Assembly: GCA_025529335.1 (NCBI GenBank)
Contig: JAMYHX010000387.1
Location: 1 to 41,971, forward strand
DNA length: 41,971 nt
Source of the DNA: Rhizopus sp. PT2906
Taxonomy: Eukaryota; Mucoromycota; Mucoromycetes; Mucorales; Rhizopodaceae
Direction of reading: 5' to 3'
Positions 9,840 through 21,567 of this stretch are shown here, piece by piece (the stretch's first letter is position 1; every line of letters begins with the position of its first letter). The position numbers were made by a program, and so were the translations under genes. The notes beneath the pieces were generated by a model. The model was not told the origin of the DNA and did not search any database. It saw nothing but the letters and a program-made list of their open reading frames with translations.

Positions 9840-11335
9840 TTATGAAAACTTGTAAGAATCTGAGTCATCAATCAACTTTTCACGGTATTTAGCTTTCAAT
9901 TCTTCAAGCACTTGTGGATTCATGGTTGGTATACTCTTCTTTTGTTGTTCTACTTGTTCTCTTCTGGTTGCAGATTCGATCTCTTCTGATAATGAAATTT
10001 GTTTCACTTGTCTTTCTTTTTGTTGTTCTCCCATTTGAGTTGCTTTCAAGAGCCTTTCATTAAGAGAAGATGAGTTAGTAGATGAGCCACCACTCGATGT
10101 CCAAAAGACATCATCATCTTCATCCCAGAGCTTTCTCTGTAAAGTGGACATTCTCTTTGGTTTACTGTGTTTTTCGATTCTAGAAGGTGATTGAGGTGAA
10201 AGACTAGATTTTCTCTTTGCATTGATCCCGTGTATTTCTTTCCAAAATCTATTACAGACTCTGGTTCCACCTGGGGTTCTATTGTTGTTGTTTTTGTGAT
10301 ATTAGAAATGTACACAAGTGTGATGATATAGATTACCTAATGATTTCAGCAGATTTCAGTTTGGCAGTAGATATTTCATGAAATAGATCATTTGTATTTG
10401 GTGTCGTATTGGTCTTGTTTACAGATCGTGATGTGTCTAATTTCTTTGTATCTGGACTGTAATAGTTGGCTGATTTCTTATTGTTGTTATTATCTGTTGA
10501 TTGTGGAGGTGTTAGATATGTATTTCTGAATGTGGTCTGTGGTGTTGTATATGTATTGTTGTTTTCATTGTCACTTTTAACATTATTATTCTTTTGAGAG
10601 GGTATCTGTTCATCTTCTTTATCATCAAAGAAAGAATATTCTTCTGCCAAATAAGAAGACTAGAGTAAAAAGGTTAAAAAAAAAAGAGAATGAACAAGTA
10701 CTGTAAACTTGCCTGTCTTTTGATAACAGAGATATTTGATTGTAATCTATCAATTCTTGTCGTTTCTTCCTTTAATAAATCCAATAAAGAAGGATACTTG
10801 TTATCTTCTCTTTTATCAAATGGTTTGTCTATACTCATGATGCTATTGTTATCCAATTCTGTTTGATCATCAGTTATTTCAGACTCTGTTTCTTCATAAA
10901 ATGGATTGAGACTGGGATAGTCTGTCACTGTGAATGATTATTAGCACATGTCTATTCTCTTACTGTTTATACCTTCTCTTAAAGTGTGTCTCTCGAATAA
11001 GGGAGTAAGTGAAGTTCTGTTGTACTCTTGCTCAATTCTCTTTTGTTTAAGAAATGACTTTGTACGTTCAGTAGTTTCTGGTGTCTTTTTTATAATACGA
11101 CTCTATTGAACATAATGTAAACACGTATAAAAGTGTATCATAATCTATTTACTGTTGATGTCTTTGGAGTCAGCTTAGACATTAGACTTCCATAAAAACT
11201 CTCAAAGTCTTTTGTTGCCTTTGTTTGTGCTGATTTGATAGCATCCACAAAAGGTGTTAAAGCTCTTAATGGAGAAGAACTAATAGTATTTCTCTCTGGT
11301 GTCCTTATTGCTGGATTCCTACGAGGTGAATACAT
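9840..11335 (-). CDS. Hypothetical low-complexity protein, 5 exons
   Basis: Not recognised. Exons on the minus strand: 11335-11153, 11102-10973, 10927-10713, 10659-10337, 10278-9840, giving 429 aa with phases consistent throughout. The third intron (10712-10660) starts with GC (CAG/GCAAGT), a GC-AG intron. The N-terminus has SP/TP sites (MYSPRRNPAIRTPERN, SSPLRALTPF). The middle is acidic then Asn-rich. The C-terminus contains CNRFWKEIHG, KRKSSLSPQSPSR, a WDEDDDVFW patch and a charged helix (EELKAKYREKL). Many Ser/Thr-Pro sites suggest a CDK-regulated nuclear or cytoskeletal protein; no domain supports a firmer call. Confidence 0.72.
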
Positions 11336-11482
11336 GATTAAGAAGGAAAAAAAGCCCAAGCAACAACAAAAAATAAAAAATAAAATTTTATACTCCACTT
11401 TCGATTCTCTTTCTCTGTCTCTCTCTTTTCTCTCTTTTTTACGCGTTTAATCTAAAACACGCGTCTGTGTTATTTTATCATT

Positions 11483-11963
11483 TTACTTTTTATTATCAAT
11501 GATTTTCTGCATAGATTCAAGTTCTTCTTCTAACTGTCTTTTTGATTTCAATTCGTGTTCTCTTTCTGATTGCCTCAGTCTTTCTCTTTCCATTTTATAA
11601 CGCCTATCTCTTTCACTATATTGATCCTTATAAAACTCAACTGCATCTTTATCATCTTTTGTTAGCACAGCAGGTGTACTGCGATGTTGTCGAGAATCAT
11701 ATACTATTTACTATTTAAAATGATGTTCATATTTTCTTATTCTCTACTTTACCCCAGTACGCAGCATAAACTAATCCTGAAACGGCTGCAGCAACTTTGG
11801 CTCTTTTGACATTTTGTCTGAATTTATATATTCTTTCTGCTTGTTCAAAGGATCCTGGTGGTCCAATCGCTTTTGGTTCAAGACGATCCAAGACATGTTT
11901 AAATCCATAAACTGCGGCACCAGCTATGGCTGCTAGCACAACAGGTGGTAATCTAGGAATCAT
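11483..11963 (-). CDS. Small membrane protein with charged coiled-coil tail
   Basis: Two exons (11963-11753 and 11703-11483) encode 143 aa. Residues 7-24 and about 52-70 are Ala/Gly/Val-rich hydrophobic segments (VVLAAIAGAAVYGF and AAAVSGLVYAAYWG), likely two membrane helices. The hairpin between them is PGSF-containing and the C-terminal 60 residues are a highly charged helix rich in E, R and K (RERLRQSEREHELKSKRQLE), probably a coiled coil. Size and style resemble small mitochondrial inner-membrane proteins, but no family is recognised. Divergent from the next gene with only 79 bp between start codons. Confidence 0.7.
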
Positions 11964-12042
11964 TTTTTAAAAATTAAAAAGGAAAAAGCCAAATAGAATT
12001 TCTTTTCTTTTTTATTTACTCACAGCATTTTTTTTTTTTTTC

Positions 12043-12219
12043 ATGAGCAATTTATATAAAAGACCAACTAATAAAGGTAAAATACGACAACAACATTATA
12101 AAACCAACAAGAAGCATCCTATTGGACAAATAGTGTCTACAGTACCACAGTTGGCTATTACATTGGCTATTTTATTTTGTTTATCAACATATTATCAAGC
12201 AGACCTCATTCAACAGTAA
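12043..12219 (+). CDS. Small single-pass membrane protein, 58 aa
   Basis: A short intronless ORF: a basic N-terminus (MSNLYKRPTNKGKIRQQHY) followed by one hydrophobic segment near residues 36-50 (LAITLAILFCLSTYY) and a short polar tail. The positive-inside pattern fits a tail-proximal single-pass membrane protein. It starts after a T-rich promoter shared with the divergent neighbour. No homologue recognised. Confidence 0.55.
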   Translation: MSNLYKRPTNKGKIRQQHYKTNKKHPIGQIVSTVPQLAITLAILFCLSTYYQADLIQQ

Positions 12220-12302
12220 TACAATATTAGATATAATTTATATGCTCACTCATATTTAATAGTAGCAAAGTATTTTCTATATCTTGTATATCTTTCATCA
12301 TC

Positions 12303-12545
12303 ATGTCTACTATCTTTCTCATTCTTCAACTAAGTGGCGCAGAATACAGAAACTGGGAGCAGAATCCAAAAACACGTCGTTATATTCAAGTGGCAAGTGC
12401 AAGTGCAGTCATATCATTCGTTGGATTTACTTGTTCTTATTGGCATATATACAGTCTATTCTCACCTGTCTTTGTCAGTTGTCAATTCATCTTTGTTACT
12501 TCTTTCTTGACCGTCTTGTTGTCTATAAAAGATTTATTGTCTTGA
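12303..12545 (+). CDS. Small two-pass membrane protein, 80 aa
   Basis: Intronless ORF starting MSTIFLILQLSGAEYRNW. Two hydrophobic segments lie at about residues 31-47 and 50-75, preceded by a basic stretch (NPKTRRYIQ). It sits 83 bp after the previous small membrane protein, and its stop is only 37 bp before the ATG of the next gene, on the same strand. Possibly an ER or mitochondrial small membrane protein; not recognised. Confidence 0.55.
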   Translation: MSTIFLILQLSGAEYRNWEQNPKTRRYIQVASASAVISFVGFTCSYWHIYSLFSPVFVSCQFIFVTSFLTVLLSIKDLLS

Positions 12546-12582
12546 TTTTTCCCTTTTTCTTTCCTTTTTTTTTTGTTCCCAA

Positions 12583-13737
12583 ATGGACAACACTAGTTTA
12601 AAAGAGTTATGTCACACGCTTCAGATTATTCAAAACAAGATATCTGAATGCAATCATGAACAAAGAAAAGTCATCAAAAAGATAACAACCAAAAGAGCCT
12701 TGTTACAAGAAGCATATCAAGTATTGCAAAGTGACCTTCAAAACGCGCTTTTGGAGAATAAAATCAATGTTCAAAAGATGCCACGACCCATTTCGATACC
12801 AGATGATCTAATACCTTTATTGTCTAATTCAATGACAGAATTTACCATTGCCAAAAATGACTTGATAACAACAACAGCAACAAAGATTGGCCTCACTACC
12901 TGTCGAGCTTGGTTACGTCCGAGTCAAAGAGTCTGGATTCAAGCAGAAGGCATTGTTTTGTAAGAATATGAATAGAAACAGTCTATATGTAGCTTATACA
13001 CTCTGTTAGATCATCTATTGATGAAGCATATTTAAGTTGTTTACCAAACAGCTTATTACCAGAGACTGTCTATTTAAATCGTCATCTGACAGAAGATAAA
13101 GCATACTTTTATTGTTCTTTTGATCTATTACCAGACATACAACCAACTGAAATCATGAATGCATTAAAGATAGTTTGCATCTACAAGTTTAATGATCAGT
13201 ATAATCAAACTGACTCATATAGTGTAGAATGGATACAGGATGTAGATGACCTTGGCTGGACAAGTAAACAAACCCAGTATATGGCATGAAAATATACTTA
13301 TTCATAATAGAAATGATATCCTTTTTACCTAGCATGGTTCCTGCTTATTTCCCATATTGTATAGCAGTCAAGCAGAAAATGTCAATGGACAGACTTCAGG
13401 ACTTAACCAAGGTAAGTAAAGGACTTATATATATATATGTATTATTATTCCTAATGTTTAGTTTGAAAAGGGAATCGCTATAGATAAACATTATCTACTG
13501 TTGAGTCATCAATCCTGTTTAATTCATTTATTCAATCAAGACTACTTGATCATCTATGGTTCATCACAATCAGGTATCCCACAGGTAGCACGATTATTTA
13601 CTGGACAATGCCTGCTACAGAACCCACCCGATGAAAAAGACGTGATCCTTTCTCTTGGAGATATGATGCTTGTAAACAATCATGCAGAATTTATTATTGC
13701 GCGAGCAAAAATAGCCTTAAATTTAAGCACGTTTTAG
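12583..13737 (+). CDS. Hypothetical coiled-coil protein, 4 exons
   Basis: Exons 12583-12959, 13010-13276, 13333-13411 and 13462-13737 give 332 aa with consistent phases. Introns are 50, 56 and 50 nt. The second donor is GTATAT at 13277: an earlier GTAAAC would run into a stop. Residues 1-60 form a charged helix likely to coil (ISECNHEQRKVIKKITTKRA). The rest looks globular, alternating beta-like segments (YLIIYGSSQSGIPQVARLFT), with no motif I recognise. The final 15 bp of the CDS overlap the final 15 bp of TRP4 on the other strand (13723-13737). Confidence 0.72.
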
Positions 13738-14940
13738 AGTTTCTTCTCTAAAGATTTCCAGCACTTGCTTTGCTTGACCATTCTGAATCGATGCTCGAGC
13801 CTTTTGGACACCATCCTTAAAATCAGATGAAATTCCAGAGACGACGAGTAATGCGGCTGCATTTAGCAAGACAAAATCTAGAATTGGATGATCCTCTTGT
13901 AGTTTTCCATTCAGTAAATCCTTCAAAATTTCTGCATTTTCATAGCAGTCACCCCCTTTGACTTCTGATAGTGGATGTGTCTTTAGACCAAAATCTCTTG
14001 TTGGATGTAAAGTGCCTGTAATAATCTCACCACCTTCATGAATTCTCCAATACTATAAAATATATTTAATACATGGAATACATTTGCACCAATACACACT
14101 TACATTGGTTTCGCCTTCTGTACTAATCTATTTATCATCATTAGCCTCTCTTTCTCTCTCTCTATTCAGTTTATATTATCACATACCTCATCCAATCTTT
14201 CAGCCCCACAAACAACCAGCGCCTCTTTTACACCTGTCAACTTTAATGCATTTGCCATGAGTTCACCTATTTCAGGGGAATGTACGCCTACGACTACCCG
14301 AGCAGGTTTTGCCGGGTTACTCATAGGTCCTAACATATTGAATACTGTGGGTACTGCAATCTCCTTTCGTAATGTGGCCACGTGCTTCATTGCTGGATGA
14401 TAAGTTTGTGAAAAGAGGAAACAAAAGTTGGTTCGATCAATAATGCCTGCAACTTGATCTGGCTGGACATGTGCAATCTGACAGTCAAGGGCCTCCATGA
14501 GATCAGCAGATCCTGATTTGGAAGATGCAGCACGATTGCCATGCTATTTATCATCATTAGAAAAAAAAAGAAGCTAAACACATAGCTGATCTTACTTTGG
14601 CTACTTTTGCACCAGCACCAGCTGCAACAATTGAAGCAGTAGTTGACACGTTGTATGTGTTATGACCATCTCCACCTGTACCTACGATATCTACAACATT
14701 TCCAGCTAGATCTTCATGTCCATCATAAGGCACCACTCGAGCATGACTACGCATCGCGTTTGCACATGCGGCCACGATTCTTGGATCTTTATCTTTATGC
14801 TGTAATTTTAAGGAAACCAAGAATGCTGAAATTTGACTTGGTGTAGCTGAGCCTTTCATGATATCATTCACTGCTGATTCAGCATCTTCAGGTGTGAATT
14901 GCTCTGGGAAATGGACCAGTTTTTTTAGTGTAGTCTTCAT
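13723..14940 (-). CDS. TRP4: Anthranilate phosphoribosyltransferase
   Basis: Second dedicated step of tryptophan synthesis: anthranilate + PRPP to N-(5-phosphoribosyl)anthranilate, in the cytosol. Exons on the minus strand are 14940-14596, 14543-14187, 14127-14104 and 14052-13723, giving 351 aa, the normal family length. The N-terminal helical domain is followed by the PRPP-binding GTGGDGHNT at 87-95, the NVST loop, and KHGNRAASSKSGSADLMEAL, split across the first intron. The region FLFSQTYHPAMKHVATLRKE and the FNMLGPMSNPA motif are also canonical. Exon 3 is a 24-nt microexon (8 residues, ISTEGETN) matching the conserved STEG region. The 3' end of the CDS overlaps the convergent hypothetical gene by 15 bp. 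Confidence 0.95.
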
Positions 14941-16077
14941 TTGATAGATTTTTTTAAAAGGAAAAAAAAAAGCCAATAGATTAAAATGAAAAGCTGGCGG
15001 AAAAGTAAATTGAGAGTGAGTCAGAATTATTCGTTCAGGCACACAAGGACATTATTTATCAGCCAATTGCTGGTGTAGAATCAGTGACAATCCACAAAGA
15101 TAAGCTAAATATAGATTGAACTGATAAACTCCATTTACCTGTCATTTTACAAAGAAAATACTTTTTCTTGCTTGAATTCATAATAAGATCATGAGAGATC
15201 AACAGTTCGTCTCTGACTCTCTCGCTCTCTCTCTTGCTTTCTCTCCCTGGAGTTTATTGCCTTGTGTAAGGTGCCACGATTATGCATTAATTGCACTGTT
15301 CATCCCTTCTTTTTTTTTTTTTTAAACTAGATAAATTACTTTATGGCCAGGAAGTAAAGTAATCCTTTTATGAGTTCAAATTGCTGTAAAAGTGTTGTCT
15401 TTCTTTTTATTAAAGACATTGTAGATTACATAAAGAGTTGTATCTTGTTAACAAATCCTCCTCCTATTATTTTCTTTTATATTAAATACCAATGATCGCC
15501 CCCCTTTTTTACAAGATTATCAGAAAGGGGAGAAAGAAAGGACAGTGACAGTGAGCGCGGATGTATTACGTAATTCTATCTTTTTCTCCTTTTCCCCTTG
15601 AGGTGTGTAGGCGTGTAATTCTGGGAGTGACTAAATTCCACTCTTTTTAGAGCATAAATTTATACAAATAAAGAAAATAGATTGGAATGTAATTATCATT
15701 AACCCAAGTATTAAACAGTGATTTCACTAAAATGAACAAGAAGTAATAAGTAATAAGTAGTAGTACTGTCTGTGGTTAATGTAGTCTTGGTCATAGACAC
15801 GTACTGTCAGCCTCAACTTAATAAATCACATGGAACTGTTCCCAAAATTTAGGAATGATCCAAATTTTCTTTTGTTATAAATATATATACAAATATATAT
15901 ATATGCTAGATCAAAGTTCCTTTGGTCAATGATAATTAAAACGAACCAAGACTCCCTTTGATACATGTCACGGAACATTTTGAATTCTTTTTAATCCTTT
16001 CTTTTTCTCTTTTCTTCCATTTTCTACTTTTTTTTTTGCATGAAGTAAAAGCAATTATATTATATTATAATAAAAAA
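14941..16077. other. Divergent promoter region TRP4 / FKS1
   Basis: About 1.1 kb between the starts of TRP4 (minus) and FKS1 (plus). It contains T-rich and CT-rich tracts (about 15,208-15,245 and 15,309-15,324) and an interrupted AT dinucleotide run at about 15,881-15,904. No ORF, RNA or repeat-element relic could be supported. It probably holds both promoters. Confidence 0.6.
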
Positions 16078-19000
16078 ATGTCTTCCAATCATCCAGAGTA
16101 AGTCTGATTGTATATGACTCTGACCATATACTAATCTTTTATTCTTATCTATAGTAATAATGAGCATAATCAATCGCCAATGATAACTGGTAAAGAGTAG
16201 AAATTACATTCAATAACAATCGATTAACAATATTATAGAAATAGACACACAACCCAATACAACCAATAACAGCAACAACAACAACGATAACACTCATTTA
16301 AAAAAAGTGGCATCTCGCTCATCAACAAATACAACACTTGCTACTCAAGACATTAAACATTACTCTCATTGGGAAGCTGCAGGCACGCCGATCGGTAACT
16401 ATGAGATATACGACATTTTTCTAAAGCATGAAAAGAAATATGGATTTCAACATGACAATATTCGCAACATATTTGACTACCTCTTGACCATGTTAAACTC
16501 TCGCTCGGCGCGGATGTCACCAAAGCAGGCTCTATGGACACTACATGCAGATTATATAGGGGGAGAACATTCAAACTATCGAAAGTGGTATTTCTCGGCC
16601 ATTCTCGACCTGGATGATAAATATACACCCGCAAACAGCCCAACCGGCCTCCTGCTCGAGGAAGCTAAACGAGGTTGGCGCAAACGTATGGAGACGATGA
16701 CAGATCACACTCGAATCTCACAATTAGCCCTCTACATGCTTATTTGGGGAGAGGCATCCGTCCTAAGATTTGCGCCCGAGCTGCTCTGTTTTATCTATCA
16801 TGTAGCTGAAGAGTATGACGAAGGTGTGCTTTCGACCAGTGACACAGCAAACGTGGGGGATAATGGAACAGTCAATACCTCTGCCTCAAGTGCAACAACT
16901 CATGTCATATCCTTCATGGACTCTATCATCGCTCCACTCTACGCCTTCGTTCGTGACCAAAGCTATGAAGTCATCAATCATCATTATGTTCGCAAAGAAA
17001 AAGACCACAAGAACATTGTTGGATACGACGATATCAATCAGCTCTTTTGGAATCGTCGAGCTATATCTAATCTTTGCTTACGAAATAATGGCCCTATGCT
17101 CAAGGACATACCAGAAGAACGGCGTTATCTCGAGCTTGAACATGTGGATTGGAACAGGGCCTTCAAAAAGACCTTTTATGAAACACGTTCCTGGTCTCAT
17201 CTCTTGACAAACTTTTCAAGGGTGTGGATTATTCATGCTGTCTCCTTTTGGTATTACATGGCCGCAAGTGTCGACTTTATGTATGCAAACAAAAAGAACG
17301 CCTATGGTGAAATCAACAGTCAGTTTGATCTGCCGGTCAAATTATCCATCGTGGGTTTAGGTGGGCTTGTCGCTATTGTCCTCTTGGCAGTCTCTACTCT
17401 AGCCGAGTTCATGCATCTGAGGCTATCTCTTCGTACACTCCGTATCTTGTCGACTCGTTTGCTGTTCTTGTTAATGATGGGTGCCTGTCATGTAGCTGCT
17501 ACTTTCTATATCCTAAAGTACGACCATGCGAGTAGAAGGGCCTTGGTTATTTCCAGCTGTCAACTTGGCCTGGGTGCAATCTTTACCATCTTTATGGTCG
17601 TTACACCACCTGCATGCCTATTTAACCTATCTGGAACAGGTCAAATGTTTTCCAAGACGTTTACCGCCAACTTCCCTGAAATGACAGAGGATGAACGATT
17701 TTTATCTTTTTTACTCTGGATCTGTGTCTTTACGTGCAAATTTTTAGAGACATACTTCTTTCTTGTCCTTTCCTTCCGAGATGCTCTTTCTGTTACCATA
17801 AGAATGCAGCTTCACAACTGCAGTGAAGATCCTCTACTAGGACGCAGGCTTTGTTTGATCATGCCCATCGTGACGACCGTCCTGATGTTTACTGTTGAAC
17901 TGGTCCTGTTCTTTTTAGACACCTATCTGTGGTACGTTATCTGGAGCACCATCTTCTCGGTATTCCAGTCCATGCGCCTGGGCATCTCCGTCATGACGTC
18001 CTGGAAAAGCCTATTTGTCAAAGTACCTACCAACATGTTCAAGAAGCTGACGATCGCCGCAAAAGAGGAGCTATCAGCCCCATTACGTCGAATGGCTTGC
18101 TCTCAAATGTGGAACGCCATCGTCATTTCCATGTACCGTGAACATCTTTTATCAATCAACAACCTCCAATCCTTGCTTTACCAGGTTCAAGTGTCCGAGG
18201 ATCAAGACGGGCCGACTCTTCGTGAACTACATGCACCGCCTCTCTTTGATGCTAAAAAAGCGTTCCGTCCAAACGACTATTTCCCACCTCTTTCCGAGGC
18301 TGAGCGCAGATTATCATTTTTTGCGCAGAGCCTGTCCACGCGATTTCCGACACCTTGTTCTGTCGAGTCGATGCCAACCTTTACCGTGTTTACCCCGCAT
18401 TATTCCGAAAAGATGATATTATCCCTTCGAGAGATCATACGTGAAGAGGATTCGACCACACGTGTGACGCTCCTGGAGTATCTGAAGAAGCTACACCCTG
18501 CAGAATGGAGCAATTTTGTAAAGGACACCATGTTTATAGCAGAAGAGAACCAGGATTCGTACCAGCCTTCGGACAAGGAAGATTTGCCGTTTTATTGTAT
18601 TGGATTCAAATCATCAGCTCCTGAATATACCCTCAGGACGCGTCTCTGGGCTTCTCTTCGTGCACAGACTTTGTACAGAACGATCAATGGATTCATGAAC
18701 TATTCGCGTGCTATCAAGATACTCTATCGCATAGAACACCCTGACGAAATGCTAGGCGAGTCTTCGTCATCGAACCCTCTTGTGGCTGATGTGGTGCGTA
18801 GTGGAGATGATGAAATACTCAAGGTGAAAAAAACCGACAAGGCCGAAGATAGACTGGAATCTATTGCCAATGAAAAGTTTCGGTACTTGGTAGCCATGCA
18901 GCGGTACGCTAAGCTTAATCAAGAAGAGAGAGCCAACTGTGAGTTTTTGTTGACGGAATATCCTAATCTACAGATCGCCTATATCGAAGAAGAATTGGAC

Positions 19001-21434
19001 AGTAACGGACATGTCGTCTATTACTCAGTATTGATCGATGGTCACTGCGAAGTGCTTCCTAACAACAAGCGTGCACCGAAATACAAGATTAGACTACCTG
19101 GCAATCCGATCTTAGGTGATGGAAAATCTGATAATCAAAACCATGCTCTTATCTTTTCTCGCGGAGAGTTTCTGCAACTAGTCGATGCCAACCAGGACAA
19201 TTACTTGGAGGAGTGCTTAAAAATACGCAGTATCTTTGGTGAATTTGAGCAAAATGAATCAAGACCACTAAAGGATATTTACGCTCTGCAGAGTAGTCAA
19301 AGTAAGGAGCCCTCTGTTCCTCCTGTGGCCATTGTTGGTGCTCGTGAATATATTTTCTCTGAAAACGTTGGTGTCTTGGGCGACGTTGCAGCCGGAAAAG
19401 AACAAACCTTTGGTACGCTCACACAACGCATCATGGCAAAAACCGGAAGCCGACTGCATTATGGCCATCCTGATTTTTTGAACGCGGTCTTTATGACAAC
19501 AAGAGGCGGTGTAAGCAAAGCTCAACGTGGTCTACACCTAAACGAAGACATTTATGCTGGTATGAATGCACTCTTGCGGGGCGGACGTATTAAACACACA
19601 GAGTACCTTCAATGCGGCAAGGGACGCGACTTGGGATTCTGTTCTATTCTCAACTTTACGACCAAGATTGGCACAGGCATGGGTGAGCAGCTCTTATCGC
19701 GTGAATATTACTACTTGGGTACGCAACTTCCCTTGGATCGATTTTTGACTTTCTACTATGCGCATCCGGGATTTCATATGAACAACATCATGATTATCTT
19801 TGCTGTTCAGGTTTTTGTCTTTTGTATGACTCTCATAGGTGCCATGGCTGCGGTTCTACCACATTGCTTGGGCAGCAATTGCTTTGACGTACATCCGGTA
19901 TACGATTGGTTGCAGCGTTGTATTATTTCCATCTTTATCGTATTCTTTATCGCCTTTTTACCACTCTTTATGCAGGAATTAACCGAGAAAGGCACAGGTC
20001 GAGCTTTGCTTCGGTTGATAAAGCAGTTTCTGTCTCTGTCACCCATGTTTGAAGTCTTTGTCACTCAGATCTACGCGAACTCTGTAGTTTCCAACCTGAG
20101 CTTTGGTGGTGCACGCTATATTGCCACCGGAAGAGGATTTGCCACTTCACGGTTGCCATTTTCAGTATTGTACTCGAGATTTGCCCATCCAAGTATTTAC
20201 TTTGGTGCACGAACTATGTTTATGCTCATCTTTGTCTCTCTCACCCTCTGGATCCCTCACCTCATCTATTTTTGGGCAACGGTTACGTCTCTGCTAATAT
20301 CACCCTTTGTTTTTAACCCACATCAATTTGTACTGATGGACTTTATCTGCGACTATCAAGAGTATCTCGGATGGCTTTCCAAGGGAAATGCAAGCTATTA
20401 TCATGAACACGCCTGGGTTACGTTTTGTCGTCAAGTGAGAACGCAAGTGACTGGCAACAAGAAGAAAGCACGAATGAAGTCTATGGTGCAAGATAGCAAG
20501 CCCATTATCGCAGTACCTCGAGCCCATCTCTCGAGCATTTTTTTTACCGAAATCGTCATGCCCTTCTTACAGACTGCATTATGCCTCTTTTGTTACATCT
20601 TTTTCAAAAGTCGCGAACAAGTCGATGTTTATGGTGCACTTATCAATCGGGTCAATACCTCTTTAGGTCCCTCAAGGTCTCTCGGCCGCATCTTGGGTAT
20701 CGCTCTGGGCCCCATCGTCTTTAATGCCATTGTTTTGATCTTGCTACAGGTTGTGTCTGTGTTGTCTGCCATTATCTCCGAAAACAGCAAGCGCAGAGGA
20801 TACTACATAGCTATTATGGCACATGGTCTGGCCGTTATTGGCTTGATCTTCTTTTTTGAATTGTTTTGGGCCATTGAAAAGTTTGAAGTACGGTCGACAT
20901 TACTTGGGCTCTTGGCTATATTCTCTGTTCAAAGGACTATATTCAAGATGGTGTTATCTATCTTTTTAACGCGCGAAATACACCATGATGCAACCAACAG
21001 AACTTGGTGGTCGGGCAACTGGAGATCAAGCAAGGTAAAAGAAAATACCAATGCGTCATAAGAAGAGACAACTAATATGTTTATAGGTTGGCAGACTTGC
21101 TGCAAGAGAATATGTCTGCAAGATTGTTGAAATGTCCGTGTTTACAGCTGATTTCATACTTGGTCACTTTATTCTATTCTTGCTGTTTCCAATTGCCTTA
21201 ATACCATCTATCGATAAGATCCATTCACTCATCTTATTCTGGCTGAGGCCGTCTAAACAGATAAGACCAGCTGTATTACCAACAAAAGAACGAAGGAAAC
21301 GGAAGCAGACGGTGATGGTCTACGGTCCCATCTTTCTATTTATGTTATTATGGTTTGTTGCATTAATCATAGTACCTCCCAAGGTTATACCTCGATTGTC
21401 AGATAGATATCATCATATTATTAAATACTTGTAA
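16078..21434 (+). CDS. FKS1: 1,3-beta-glucan synthase catalytic subunit (FKS)
   Basis: Polymerises UDP-glucose into 1,3-beta-glucan at the plasma membrane (GT48), activated by Rho1; target of echinocandins. Exons 16078-16097, 16155-16189, 16239-21034 and 21087-21434 give 1732 aa, slightly shorter than yeast Fks1 (1876) mainly through a short Asn/Thr-rich N-terminus. The FKS1_dom1 region lies near residues 60-180. A first group of membrane helices follows, then the large cytosolic domain with GNPILGDGKSDNQNHALIF, VDANQDNYLEECLKIRS and YGHPDFLNAVFMTTRGGVSK. A second membrane domain contains GGARYIATGRGFATSR. Hot spot 1 (17759-17785, residues 526-534) reads FLVLSFRDA and hot spot 2 (19904-19927, residues 1241-1248) reads DWLQRCII, both differing from susceptible yeasts. 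The two tiny 5' exons rest on phase and consensus donors. Confidence 0.95.
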
Positions 21435-21567
21435 AATAAATAAACTTCCTGCCTTTTTCATTCATAGCTTAATAGCCGTCTTTCATTTGAATTACACATG
21501 CTTTGTGATACCTGCACCTACTTTTGTCTCCGCATAAACCCTTTTTTTTTCTTTTCTCTTTTCTTCA

